In this document: positions 53,319 to 63,965 of the stretch, piece by piece
How the letters are laid out: each line of letters begins with the position of its first letter
How positions within the stretch are numbered: the first letter of the stretch is position 1
Source of the DNA: Branchinecta lynchi
Taxonomy: Eukaryota; Arthropoda; Branchiopoda; Anostraca; Branchinectidae
Assembly: GCA_023053575.1 (NCBI GenBank)
Contig: JAKZAP010000020.1
Coordinates: 20,918,764 to 20,982,763, forward strand
Direction of reading: 5' to 3'
Length of the DNA stretch: 64,000 nucleotides
Notes under the pieces: generated by a model
Told to the model about the DNA's origin: nothing
The model's input: the letters and a program-made list of their open reading frames with translations, nothing else
The model's database searches: none
Made by a program: the position numbers and the translations under genes

Positions 53319-53536
53319 TGAACTTCTTGAGAGGGCCCTAGAAGTTGAAAGCTCTGGAAAGCGAAACCTAATCTCAGAAAACTTCATTGATGCAGTTTCA
53401 GATCTGAGTGAAGCATGCCAAATTTTCGGAGAACTATATGGAGATGCATCAGAGAAATGTGCCACACTTCAGTATTCTTATGGTGTTGCATTACTTGGAC
53501 TAGCACGAGAGGAAAATGCTGTTCTTGGAGGGGCAG
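53319..53536 (+). CDS. NASP: NASP exon, first TPR pair
   Basis: The acceptor TTTTTCTAG and donor GCAG|GTAATA bound 218 bases. One base completes a codon split with the missing upstream exon, and the exon ends one base into the next codon. It reads ELLERALEVESSGKRNLISE, then FIDAVSDLSEACQIFGELYG, then LQYSYGVALLGLAREENAVL. The last block is the family signature (YGKSLLELARMENGVLG in human). Vertebrate NASP begins some tens of residues earlier. Confidence 0.92.
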
Positions 53537-53769
53537 GTAATATTTCGGACTCATCTCTGTCTGTTAGGAGCTAGTGAATGTCCTCCCATACAGGACACCA
53601 GAGCTGTGTAGTTTCTTTGGCATAGATTGAGTGCTCAGAGCAACATTCTGCTTCAGTAAGCCTGATGTACATCATACTGTGTAGTGAGTAATTGAGTCCT
53701 TTTTAATGGTATGCATTTCTGTTATAAAATGATAATGCTCATTACACATGAAGTGAAAGGTCTATTCGA

Positions 53770-54060
53770 ATGTATACAACGGATACGTCAGCTACGATTC
53801 TTCATCGGATACTTCGAAAAACATTTTATTTTCAAAAACAGCGGCCGTGTCAAAGATTAAATCTTAGGACTAGTTTTCTCCTTACAGTGGTATTTGAAAG
53901 TAATTTGCCCGAATAAGATATTTATAGTCGGTAGAAGCTTCAGTTATTTATTACAGGTTTTTTTCCTTCCCCGACGTTGACCCTGAAGATTGACAGGCTG
54001 ACCAGGACCCATGCCAAGAAAGGCCGAAATATCGCTGATCGAGAATCGTAGCTGACGATT
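53770..54060. mobile_element. MITE of the ACGGATACGTCAGCTACG family
   Basis: The left part ACAACGGATACGTCAGCTAC and the right part GAATCGTAGCTGACGATTAC are inverted ends. The internal text GACCAGGACCCATGCCAAGA matches other family members. It lies in the first NASP intron of this window. Confidence 0.55.
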
Positions 54061-54061
54061 A

Positions 54062-54410
54062 CCACTTTCGTCAGTTTCTCAAAATAATTACTTCGGCTCT
54101 CCCTTTGGACAAGAAATACCAAAATTATGAAATATGTAACATAAGAGACCCTGAGCTTGCTATTTCTAACCTGATTAGCAAGTACAACTCAAAAATTCAG
54201 TCCCACCCGTGGAGCAAAATTCTCAGAGTTTCAGTGTTAAGTTTAAGTTTAAGTGTAGTTTTTAGTCATTCAGAGAGTCTCAGTTTGTATTTGTCGATGT
54301 TTGTTTCCTATCAAAGTGTTACGTTTTGCTTTTGATTTGTTTTTCTTTTCGTTTTTGTACTCCGTCCTTTTTCTGTTTGAAGTGACCGGTGATAAATAAA
54401 TAAAATAAAA
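54062..54410 (+). mobile_element. LINE 3' fragment with (AAAT)n tail
   Basis: Sibling of 6600-6995. The plus strand has ICNIRDPELAISNLISKYNS and QSHPWSKILRVSVLS in one frame (about 54130-54235), an ORF2-end-like segment. A hairpin region (TGTTTGAAGTGACCGG) and the tail ATAAATAAATAAAATAAAA (54391-54409) follow. Confidence 0.55.
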
Positions 54411-54739
54411 AAATTATTTGAATATATGTTTCAAAGTCAATCTTGGGCTCAAAGAATATTTAAGTGGTCATCAGCCTAATATTCTTCTTAATAAAACAAC
54501 CACTAATTTGGGATTGTCGTACAGCTCTCCTGAGGTTAAACGACAGTTTTCAAACCCTCCAAGGCAGTTGCCAGATCTCTAAAATCTCAAAACGTATTCT
54601 ATGGTTCTTGGATCTCATTTGCTCAGAAGCAAATTTGGCCAAAAACCGCTGCTTTAGATCGTGAACATCATTTGGATGTCGTATTGCCCTGATTTTCAAA
54701 TGCACTGAGTGACTTGTAATTTGGTTGACAAGGTAGGCT

Positions 54740-54945
54740 ACTTCAAATTCAAATTCGCTTTATTCATCAAAAAATTCTTCATTGCGAAAAATAGCATAGG
54801 AAAATGTCAATAAAATTCACTAACATACAAGTACATAATATACTATTACTTTACATAATCTTCATGCAATACACAATTTTGGTTTCTTAATTTGGTCCAT
54901 AATAAAGTATTGCTGATATTATATACAATTTGTTTGTAACGATAG
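54740..54945 (-). mobile_element. LINE 3' end with CAAATT tail
   Basis: CAAATTCAAATTCGCTTTAT (54746) begins a minus-strand LINE-like terminus with a CATTGCGAAAAATAGC stretch. The remainder is A/T-rich without coding motifs. Confidence 0.4.
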
Positions 54946-55282
54946 ACCTGATTGAAACATTCAAATTAATCAGTGGAAGTTATGACAGTTTTGAAGTGAC
55001 TGATTTAGTAAGATTCATCATTAACCGTCATCATCGGGGGCACGCGTACAAGGTTGGAAAATCAAGATTCCACAAGGACTTTTTTAAGTGACGTTTTGGC
55101 AACAGAATTGTTGATCCTTGGAACATCCTTACCGAAGATGCGGTTAATGCTGAATCGATCAATAGTTTCAAGTGCATTGTTGATGGGATTTTTAACTCTG
55201 ATCAGTTCGACTACTTAGAATTTCTTAGAGTTATTTAGAGGCGAAAGCCTTTTCTCTTGCTTTGTATTATTATTATTATTAT
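54946..55282 (+). mobile_element. 5'-truncated LINE with GGCGAAAGCC hairpin and (ATT)n tail
   Basis: The plus strand reads RPDLIETFKLISGSYDSFEV, then VTDLVRFIINRHHRGHAYKV and RFHKDFFK, and after a break IVDPWNILTEDAVNAESINS. This is the conserved RRxLIETFKxxxG end of CR1-like ORF2. GAGGCGAAAGCC and TATTATTATTATTATTATG close the element, the complement of 12089-12160. Confidence 0.7.
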
Positions 55283-55366
55283 GAGTTACTATGAGTTACA
55301 AAGTAAGCTTGATTGGAAGAACTGGTTCAAAGAATAAACCAAATAGAGGATTTTTTTTTCTAACAG

Positions 55367-55568
55367 GTGATGAGTCTTCGGACGAGGAGCACCAGGAGGC
55401 AACCAATGGAGAAACACCTTCTGAAGCTGTCCCAGCTGCAACTGAACCGGGTGCGACAAATGGAGAAACAGAAGCTAACCCCGATGAAACTTTAAATGAA
55501 GATGAGGATGTGTCGAGTCTGCAGCTTGCGTGGGAGGTTTTAGATCTCGCTAGGAAGACTTTTGAATG
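55367..55568 (+). CDS. NASP: NASP exon, acidic insert and TPR helix
   Basis: The acceptor TTCTAACAG|GT and donor GAATG|GTATCA bound 202 bases. The G from the previous exon plus GT gives glycine, so the frame is kept. It starts DESSDEEHQEATNGETPSEA, continues with an acidic, low-complexity stretch (DETLNEDEDV), then LQLAWEVLDLARKTFE. The acidic part corresponds to the histone-interacting acidic region that interrupts a TPR in this family. The exon leaves two bases (TG) for the next codon. Confidence 0.92.
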
Positions 55569-55739
55569 GTATCAATCAACCATATTTCATTTATTTTTTA
55601 AACTCCTTACAAATCTTTCCTTATTTTTTTTCCCGGTTTCATACTTTTTGGAGCATGACTCTTACTCTGCTCTGTCCGTAACTATTCTGTTTTAACCATT
55701 TAGCAGAGCCTTTCTAGATTAACTTTAAGTTATTTCACA

Positions 55740-56030
55740 AACTCAAATCTAGTTTTATTTTTATTTTTTTTTTACTTTTTTATGGCAGTTGACTTCCGGC
55801 CAAAGGCATATTTGCTATGACGATAATATTCTGCAGGCCTGTTAGGGACCCGACCAAACTAACTTGGGAATGGTCACTTCCCCGATCCGACCATCGTGGT
55901 CGGGGGAGTAGAGGGAATCCAGAATCTGGAGGAATGTATAACTTTTACGGGGGATCGGATCTTGATTTTAGGAAGACCACATTTCTCAGATATCACACTT
56001 CAAGTTCGGACCGGATCCGGATCCGGTATG
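55740..56030. repeat. Repeat unit with CCCCGATCCGACCATCGTGG
   Basis: TATGGCAGTTGACTTCCGGC, then CCTGTTAGGGACCCGACC and AACTTGGGAATGGTCACTTC, match the units at 58490-59940 and the more distant ones at 38.0 and 49.7 kb. It lies in a NASP intron. Confidence 0.6.
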
Positions 56031-56110
56031 TAAGTAAGTAATTTATTTATGACCCGCCATTTCGGAAAGGCGGAGTAAACGAAGAAAGTAACATGTGCGG
56101 CCCATCTTAA
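56031..56110 (-). mobile_element. LINE 3' terminus with (GTAA)n tail and hairpin
   Basis: GTATGTAAGTAAGTAATTTAT (56027) is followed by a clear hairpin, CCGCCATTTCGGAAAGGCGG. The remaining sequence up to the NASP exon is short. Confidence 0.55.
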
Positions 56111-56187
56111 CCTCAGATCGCTTTGCCAGACCTACGCCTGGCCCTACGCCGAAAAGCCAGTGCTAAACCTGCTGGTTTTTATTGCAG

Positions 56188-56320
56188 TGGCTACTCAGAT
56201 GATAACCAGGAAAGTGGCCGGCGTCTCGCCAACACCCTTAGATCCCTTGGAGAAGTAGCAATGGAGAGTGACAACTACTCACAAGCGATCGAAGATTTGC
56301 AAAGATGCCTCGAAATCCAG
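56188..56320 (+). CDS. NASP: NASP exon, TPR segment
   Basis: The acceptor TTATTGCAG|T and donor CAG|GTAAGC bound 133 bases. TG plus T forms a cysteine codon, keeping the frame. It reads GYSDDNQESGRRLANTLRSL, then GEVAMESDNYSQAIEDLQRC, ending LEIQ. The second part matches the family's LGEVSVESENYVQAVEEFQ almost residue for residue. A LINE 3' end and microsatellite tail lie about 130 bases upstream (56031-56110). Confidence 0.93.
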
Positions 56321-56589
56321 GTAAGCTCTTCAGACTTTTCATGTGTGTAGGCCTAATTCGTCCCCCCCCCCCTCCCCGCTCAAAACAGAATTAGCTTATC
56401 CCAGGCATCGATTCATGTGTTCTTCGTGCTACGGGATCGAGGGTTGTAGTGGTAATAATATTTTATTGCATTAAAAAAAAGAGAGTTTTTCCTCTTAAAG
56501 GACCTGTCTTACCCATAATACTAACGCTTCCTACTAATCACTCCATGTATTAAAAAGAGGAAATTAACATAATATAATTAACATAAAAA

Positions 56590-56900
56590 AGAGGAAAATA
56601 GTTTAAAACTTCGTGTTGAAAAAACTCACAAAGGAGGGGACAAAATTTCTTTCATACCGCGCATGAATTGCCCGAATGGGTTGGATCTTAGGAACTGGTT
56701 GTGCTGCCATTCTCTGTGGTCTTGTGCGGTCGGGAATGTGGAGAGGGGGAAGGATGTGCCGATGGTTGGGGTCTTCCAGTAGTTGATCACCAAACTTGAT
56801 AGAAAGTTGGTGTCTACGGTTTGACAAAGATGCGAGACAAAACTCGTTAAGAAGGGTCTCTGTATGGGTCTCGATATAGGTCACGCTAACCATATACCCT
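56590..56900 (-). mobile_element. 5'-truncated CR1/L2-like LINE
   Basis: The minus strand 56893-56603 encodes the ORF2 end: ETLLNEFCLASLSNRRHQLS, DPNHRHILPPLHIPDRTRPQ and FVPSFVSFFNTKF. The YILPP-like motif and the FVPSFV..FN end match the LINE copies at 1668, 23903 and 31600. Confidence 0.7.
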
Positions 56901-57016
56901 CCCCTAATAGGCTAAACAGCTTCAGGATAGAACTATTTCGTTACTAAGAGGCCGGAAAATGGTTGAGGAGGCTGGCTGATTTAATGAGGTATTACCAACC
57001 GTCGATTGGTTTTTAG

Positions 57017-57191
57017 GTAAAGATCTTGAGCCCTGATGATCGTGCCTTGTCGGAAACTCACTTCAACATGGGTTCCGCATATGTTTGCATCGGAGATGCT
57101 GGGAAGGCGATAGAGGAATACAAGAACTCTATTGATGTCTTAGAACGAAGATTAGAAAATCTTCGGAAAGAAGTGGAAAGTCCTGAGAAAG
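57017..57191 (+). CDS. NASP: NASP exon, TPR segment and linker helix
   Basis: The acceptor GGTTTTTAG|GTA and donor AAAG|GTAGGA bound 175 bases, phase 0 at entry and one base over at exit. It reads VKILSPDDRALSETHFNMGS, then AYVCIGDAGKAIEEYKNSID, then VLERRLENLRKEVESPEK. It matches [20 protein letters not shown] ... SIEVIENRMAVLNEQV of the family. A hAT-like MITE begins 13 bases past the exon end (57205). Confidence 0.93.
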
Positions 57192-57204
57192 GTAGGAGAC
57201 CTAC

Positions 57205-57542
57205 CAGAGGCGTTACTAGCCAAAATGTTTTGGGAGGGGCAAGGTATTTACCCACTGGCTGGTCATTTGTATCGACTGTTTTTCAGATAAAACGACTCTT
57301 ATTGGGAAAAAACTACTGCGTTGACGAAAAATCGGCGGATTTTAAGAAAAACTACTATTTTTAAGAAAAAGCGACCAATTTTTACGAGAAGCCGACTGTT
57401 TCTTTTTTAAAATCGACTGTTTTCAAGAAAAAAATTGACAGTTTTTACGAAAAATCACTTCGCTTCGCGCCGACTGGGCTATTTTTTACCGACTGATCGA
57501 CAACATTCAGGGGGGAGTCCTCCCCTAGTCGTGGCGCCCCTG
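57205..57542. mobile_element. hAT-like MITE beside a NASP splice donor
   Basis: Starts CAGAGGCGTTACTAGCC and ends CTAGTCGTGGCGCCCCTG, with flanking octamers AGACCTAC and CGCCCTAC (6 of 8 identical). It is the inverse relative of 8634-8996. Interior GACTGTTTTTCAG / AAAAATCGGCGGATTTT repeats. The left end is 13 bases past the exon end at 57191. Confidence 0.7.
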
Positions 57543-57744
57543 CGCCCTACTAATCTCGCGGTTAACCGGTCGGCCGGGATCAGCAGTTTTCAATATCTCT
57601 AGTCATGGTGAATATTTTCTCCCCACTTCTGATCGAACACAATCCGCCGAAGGCGACCTGGGGAGGGGCTAGTCTCTTTCAAACCTCATCATCTTTTTGG
57701 ATCTCATGCCGGAAGGGCCACAGAGCATATGTAATGACGTTTTT

Positions 57745-58259
57745 AGCGTGTTCCGCACTTCTAGTCATAATAACTATTAGTTACTATTGTATTCATAAAA
57801 CGGATACGTCAGCTACGATGCTTTAGCAGCGATATTTTGGCCCTTCTTGGCAAGGGTTCTTGTCAGGCTGTCGAACATTCAGTTATTGCTGCCAAAGCAT
57901 GGTAACTGACGTATCCGTTTTATGCCTTGATTGAGTATATGTTTCCCAGTCAGCTTGGGCTCAAGGAGTGTTTAGTTACCATTTTCGTTCCAGTCCCATG
58001 AAAGGTTACTACGCTGACCGTTCCAACCTTCTCGAAATAGTAACTATTTGCTTACCAAAATAGTAACTATTTGCTTACCACGCTCGTGAGCGTAGTAAGC
58101 GTGGGGATTACGATCCCTATGCCGTGCTTGGCCTGGTTAGCCCTTGGCAAGGTATTTTCCGAGAATAGATGCGTTCCAGGCGTCCAGCTTTGACGCGAAG
58201 AATCCAGAATCCTCTTGACGTCATGCGTATTAAGTACGGTATGTAGGGTGGAACACGCT
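57745..58259. mobile_element. MITE of the AGCGTGTTCCACCC family, interrupted
   Basis: Left end AGCGTGTTCCGCACTTCTAG (57745), right end ATGTAGGGTGGAACACGCT (58259). The order of internal blocks matches 10334-10637, but 57794-57924 and the following 45 bases are foreign. TAGTAACTATTTGCTTACCA is duplicated (58038 and 58062). Confidence 0.75.
57794..57924. mobile_element. MITE nested inside another MITE
   Basis: 131 bp. CATAAAACGGATACGTCAGC at the left and CTGACGTATCCGTTTTATG at the right are inverted repeats. Internal TTTTGGCCCTTCTTGGCAAG identifies the family of 607-764. It interrupts the element at 57745-58259. Confidence 0.8.
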
Positions 58260-58489
58260 CTTTTTGACCTTCCTTCAACTTCAAATTGGCTTTGGGTCTG
58301 GCTTGGAGCCAGTCCCTTTCCACCTTTCTTTTCTTCTTCTCATCAGATTACTGTTGAACGTCGTGCGATAAACTATTTTCATCGTCTGTTGGTATGTCGT
58401 CACTTCTTTGCGTGTCGCAAGTGGGAGGGCTTCGGCGATTTGTTGCAAGTTGCAAGGTAGTTTTAACTTTCGGCAGACTGCTGAGAGTT

Positions 58490-59945
58490 TTTGCCATATA
58501 GCGATCGCAATTTCTATCCGTCTGTCGGTCGGGCGGTCGGTCGGTCGGTCCAGGTTTTGCTAGTTCGGGCACTTCCACACGAGCTAGGACGATGAAACTT
58601 GGCAGGCGTATCAGGAAACCCGACCAGATTAACTTACAAATAATCACTTCCCCGATCCGACTTTCCTCAGATCCGGGAGTCCAGAAACTAGGAACAAGGG
58701 GAGCAAAACGGCAATGTCCAGATGTGGTATCGATCCAACGTCCTCTTTGGTGGAGTCCTCGCGCATTAGCATATACCGCCGTTCTTGCTTGTGTTTATAG
58801 CCGATGCAGGAACATGTACAGTTTAAGGACAAGTAAGACTGACAAATGGTCAGAGCGAATGCTAAACTAAACTTTTATCTGATTGTGTTCTGCCTTTTTC
58901 CAAGAAAGTAAGCTACTTCTGTCTCCATTTTATAATCTGGGAAAAATGAGGTCAAAGTAGCCTAATTAAATTTTGATACTGTTCGAGATCGGGACTCCAA
59001 AACCAGATTAACTTGGAAACAATCACTACCCAGATCCGGTCATCGTGGGCGGAGTGGAGGGATGTGAAATCCGGACACTAGTAACATACATACTTCGGAA
59101 AGGGAATCGGAATCGGACATGCATGAAAATTGCTTCAGATGCTCAGTTTCTCATCCAGACCAGATGCGATAACTGGGGGGGGGGGGGGCACCGGAAATCT
59201 CGTGAAATGCTTCCACATAACCTAGGACAATGAAACTTGGCAGGCATATCAGGGAACCGACCAGATTAACTTGGAAATAATCACTTCCCAGATCCGGCTA
59301 TAGTGGGGGAGTGGAGGGATGGGAAATCCGGAAACTACTAAGATGCATAACTTTGGAAAGGGTAATTGGACATGCATCAAACTTTGACATATGTCAAGAA
59401 CAAGTGTTTTCGGATATTCAGTTTCTAATCCGGACCAGATTCGATACCTGGGGGGAGGGGGCACCGGATGTCTCGTGAAACGCTTCCGTAATTTATAAGC
59501 TATGACAATAAAACTTGGAAGCATATGAGGGAACCGACCAGATTAACTTGGAAATAATCACTTCCCCGATTCAGCCATCGCGGGGGGAGTGGAGTGATGG
59601 GGAACGTGAATGAAACTTGAAAAGTGTCAAGAACAAGTGTCTCAGATGATCAATTTCAAGTCCGGAACAAATCCGATAACTGGGGGGGGGGGGCGGAAAT
59701 CTCGTGAAACGCTTAGAGTCGAGAGATGGGATGGGGCTTGGAGGACAGAACAAGCATAAGCCGTAGAGACAATATTGACAAAACAGGACAGGATCATGTC
59801 ACAGTTGGTGGAGTTGGAGAGGGTTTTCTACAATTCCGGTGATCACGAGTTGGGGTACTTTCAAATGTGCTATGACCATGAAACTTGGCAGGCATGTTAG
59901 GGACTCTATCAGATTGGCATAAAAATCACTCCCCCGATCCGATCA
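58490..59945. repeat. Tandem array of about 290-bp units
   Basis: The phrases GAAACTTGGCAGGC.TATCA (58587, 59232, 59880), ACCAGATTAACTTGGAAA.AATCACT (58623, 59000, 59257, 59536) and a G run of 7 to 13 bases before CGGAAATCTCGTGAAA (59176, 59455, 59683) recur at about 280 to 290 bases. The array opens with GTCTGTCGGTCGGGCGGTCG (58521). Non-coding, in NASP intron 4. Confidence 0.8.
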
Positions 59946-59949
59946 TCGT

Positions 59950-60960
59950 CGTGGGTGAAACAGTTGTCAGTCAGTGGAATAACCATTTCAGATTTACGAG
60001 ATCAAGCCCATTTTCTGATGAAATGAGAATCGGGAGAGAGATCCAGCCTTGGCAACTGCAAACCGTATCTGACAGACATGCTAACTGTTCTTACAAGTGC
60101 CATATAAGCTTTCATCTCTTGTTGATTTTCCACGTCGAATAGGATGTGTTGGGCTGTTTCTTCTTTTTGGTGGCATCGCGTGCAGCTGGGGGATGTGGAT
60201 TAATCCCCACTCGAACATGTGATTTGTTAAGCAGGATGGTTGAAGCCTTTAGGCCATAGTACAGGCATGACTCTTCGCGTGTTTTGAATGGCGACTTAAA
60301 AAGTTTCATTTTGTTTGGCGTGGCTCTTTTCCTGAGGACATTTTGAAACATTTTGAGGTTTAAGGGTGTTCCTGTACCCTTGCATCAATTTTGACCGTTT
60401 ACGGCTGGCCGAGTTGATTCTTCTGTGAAAAAATGCGACAGTAAAAGCTGTTGACTGCGCAGCAAATCCACAGTCGGAGACAGGAACCAGGTGGAACTAT
60501 CTTTTCAAGGACCTAAGCGAGCTGCGGGTATATGCCGTTTGTTTATTTCTTAAATAGAAAATTGTTTTAAACAGCATGTGGTCGTTGCTAAAATGAAGTA
60601 AATACAATTCGTTGTAGGCCATGGGGAAATTTACGCGAATGGAGTTATTCGTTGCGACATAGTCGTGATATGCGTTTTGTCGGGGATGAAGTTCTCCTCC
60701 AAGCGATTTGTGCTTGAATAGCTTAAGCAGCATTCGATTTAGATTCTCCTTGTCTCGGTCTTACCTTCTTTTTACTGCCTGCTCATGGTTTAAAGTCGTG
60801 TCAGCCTTGTCAGGTGAATGTCTCTGCGCGCAAGTATCAGAAATTAAACGCAGTCGAGAAATCTACCTGAGACAGGGCCAGGACTTGGCATGTCATGATT
60901 CATCGCGCCTTGTCTGACAGGATGTTTACATTTGTCAGCTGAAGGGGTGGATAAATAAAA
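59950..60960 (-). pseudogene. Degenerate LINE C-terminal region
   Basis: The minus strand carries, with a frame change, QNVLRKRATPNKMKLFKSPF, KTREESCLYYGLKASTILLN and CHQKEETAQHILFDVENQQE (a C..C/H zinc-knuckle-like end, 60190-60130). A further frame upstream (60733-60497) includes LLKLFKHKSLGGELHPRQNA. This resembles the RT-distal part of a non-LTR element different from the CR1-like copies. Confidence 0.5.
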
Positions 60961-61890
60961 CGACATTTGGCCGACAGGACCAAGAAAAGGCTAAATAGAA
61001 CGCGGCTTTAAAGCACACCTCGCACTATTTATTGTTTATGCTCCAATACCCACAACTATATGAATACTGTAAAACTAGGCTGTGTTTTTACCAAATTATC
61101 CACGGCTTTAGCTGTTTTAAAGCACAACTCTTACTAGAAATGATATTTTCCCTATGAAATGGATCAGAAAAACCGTTTTCGAAAATACCATTACTTTCCA
61201 CCTGAAGCTAGCGATTCTCTTGTTAGCTCTTGTCGACTATATCCAGCCTTCCTGTTCTCCGACGCGGCGGCTGGGCGCAAAATATTTGAAAACTGAACGT
61301 GCCTTGGTTAAAAAGTGGGAAAACTAAGCAAATAAAGGAAGTAATAAACAGATATTATCACAGCCTTACGTGTGACAAGTTGTCAGCGACCGTTAAAGAT
61401 TCCCGGAAACTTTTTCGTTGGGTGACGGGGGAAAACTCGGCAAGGCCGAAAAAGCGCTAAAAATTCGTAGTTACGAAAGAAAACAATGGAGAAGTGGGAA
61501 TTTTAGAAGCTTATAATTCCGAATGGGAGCTAGGTATATTATAAAAGGCAGAATAAGCAAGAGGGGTCCTTTAAGCCTTTTCCCAAGCCCATATTGACTT
61601 CAGTTAAAAAAAAAACTGGGCAAAATTCAGATAATCGGTGTTACGCATCAATAGCACTATGAGCGAACACAAGTCAGGGGCACAACACGCATGGAAATAG
61701 GAAATTGTGGCAAGTGCAAAGATGAAGTATCCTTAGCGGGCTTATAAGGTAACATATGGAATGTGGGTCTCAGGGCTTAAGAACTAATGAATGCAATTAC
61801 GGAAGTAGGATGCAAGGCGTTGTAGACACGACGGGTCCTTTAATGGGGGACGTCAGAGTTGAGCTCAAGATATGAAGTCTACTAAACATG
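60961..61890. other. NASP intron 4, nothing recognised
   Basis: No frame with coding character. GAGGGGTCCTTTAAG (61562) and ACGGGTCCTTTAATGGGGG (61830) echo CGAGGGGTCCTTTAAGGGAG at 44817, suggesting scattered pieces of one repeat. Confidence 0.35.
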
Positions 61891-62350
61891 CTCAGATAGC
61901 ATTGTTTAAAGTTTAACTGAAAACCAATTTATTTTTGTATAATCTAATTGAATATACTGAATTATTAGGATTCTGCTTAAGGATTTTTGTTTTTCCGCTC
62001 TCTGCTCTGGTAGTGATGTTTAGAATATGTACGGTCGTATTCACAACGCAAATTGTACGACGACGCGGAAAGTTTGAATCTCAATACAAACGCGTTTTGA
62101 CATTGGCCAGTGATCAGCGTACGGAAAGCAGTTGTTTTCATCAAGCTACAGCGCAGGTACTGCAAGTACCTGCAGTAGCAGAGGTACTGCAAGCCAGACA
62201 GGTAAATTCCACGAGATGAAAACTGATTATTCTTAATAGCGGAGCAAGGAAGTAGCGAATTTTCATCGAGTCTTCAAGCCTCTTTAGGTGAATAAGTGAT
62301 GGTTCACTAGGTTCTCTTATATCGGCCCTTTTCAGTTAAAGTTCAATGGG
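61890..62350. repeat. Diverged dispersed repeat, copy B
   Basis: Counterpart of 9310-9830. Shared text includes AGTTTGAATCTCAATACAAA, AATTTATTTTTGTATAATC against AACTTATTTTTGCATCATTC, and TTCATCGAGTCTTCAAGCCTC against TTCATCGGGTCTCCAAGCCTC. Confidence 0.55.
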
Positions 62351-63831
62351 CACATCAAACTACCCGAATCCCACTCTGTAACAATCTAGGAACAATGCTT
62401 ACCCCCTAGATCAGCATCTCTGTGATATTTCAAAGCGTAATTTTTTGGGCCAGTACATGCTCAATTTACTAGCTTGGACAAAGATAAAAGTGATGTTTCT
62501 TGTAGTACTTAGTAGATCTTTATTTTATGCATAAATCAGCTTCTATAATTCAGATTTGAATAGGCTATTTGTTTGTGAATGATTTTTGTAGCTATGTTAT
62601 TTTTTACAAGCTTATTGCATATTCTGGTACGTTTTATAAAGCAAGCTAATCAAGCTTCAAAATACTATTCCACAAAGAAAAACTTTTAATAGGCACTTCA
62701 AGCCATGGAACTTCTGATGAAACACTAGAACAATCAGGTAAACTGCATCTGCGGCTTGACTTTGGTGACATCTCAAATATATCCTTTTCTACCAAGCATT
62801 GCTGGGAGTTTTGGAATTTCCTTCCACGATATCCCAGCTTGGATCGCCGAAATGCCAGAGAGGTAAAGGCAAGGGATAACAAGAAAACGGCCGATTTTCG
62901 TAGCTCCTTCTAAAGGAAGTCGGAAATGTTTATTTGTGAAGCATTTAATACAAAGTAAAGCATTCGAAGTGTTCATTGTGCTTTAAACTTTAACAAAATT
63001 GCGTCTACCATAGAGCTCTTGTCGAGCTCAACGAATGTTCGTGAAGATGGCATCACCCAATGATATTTTCGCGGGGGTGGTATCTTCTGTCGATCTCAAC
63101 AGCCATTCATGCGATAACTTACCTCAGCGCCATCTCAACAAAAGGATAGCGGGGCTTCCTAAAGATGGAGTAACAAACAATTTAAAAATAAATAGAAAAA
63201 AGAGACACTAGATAAAGAAAATAGGACATTGACACAGAAGAATGAAAGTTTTATGGTCGTTCATCAGTAGCAGAGGATGGATAGATAAGGCAGAATGTAC
63301 TTGTCAAATAGCTATTTGTAGTCCGAGGGCCCCCTGTCCAAAGTCCCATTTCCTTGGCGCTTTAACCTTGTTCTTTAAAGTACAAGGACCGAATATTTAT
63401 TCTTTTTTTGCTTTAACATGGCTTTAAGATTTTGACATTGAATACATTACGGAGAAATTCAAGATGACACTTTACAAGATTACACTTTGGGATCTTTTCA
63501 TTTTCGCTGTGAAAAGACATTAACAACTGGGCCCAACCAGCGCAAGACCTTACCCACTGCTTCCTGGACGAAGATTGAAAGCTGTGTATTTTTATGTGTC
63601 TTTTGTAATGTTCTATTTATTTTCTTTCACTTCCTCGGCTTTTTGAAAATGGCGGGTTACAACAAATAATACCTACTTGCCCGAAACTCGTAATATCCCA
63701 GTACCGGACATAATCTAAAAATACGTCTTCATCGCATATCAGCATTCTTTGGCAAATGTCGGCTCTGCATTGAGCGGATCGAATCACGATTATAGGTGAA
63801 AAAATTAACAAAGAAATACTTTTTTTTCCAG
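62351..63831. other. NASP intron 4, nothing recognised
   Basis: Short frames on both strands (62646-62882, 63242-63427 and others) lack domains and splice context. No repeats shared with the rest of the window were noticed. Confidence 0.35.
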
Positions 63832-63965
63832 ATGAGGAAGCGAAGAAATCCATCGCTGAAGAAGATGAAGAACTAAGTAAACTTGTCTTGGACATTCAAG
63901 AGAAGATTGAAGACACAGTTGGGATGAAACGAGAAGCCAAAGAGACTGTTGAACGATTGAAACCG
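63832..63965 (+). CDS. NASP: NASP exon, charged helical segment
   Basis: The acceptor TTTTTTCCAG|AT and donor CCG|GTAAGT bound 134 bases. G from the previous exon plus AT gives aspartate. It reads DEEAKKSIAEEDEELSKLVL, then DIQEKIEDTVGMKREAKETV, ending ERLKP. It fits the [20 protein letters not shown] region that follows the last TPR in vertebrate NASP. It is the last exon in the window; its donor is 35 bases from the right edge. Confidence 0.92.
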
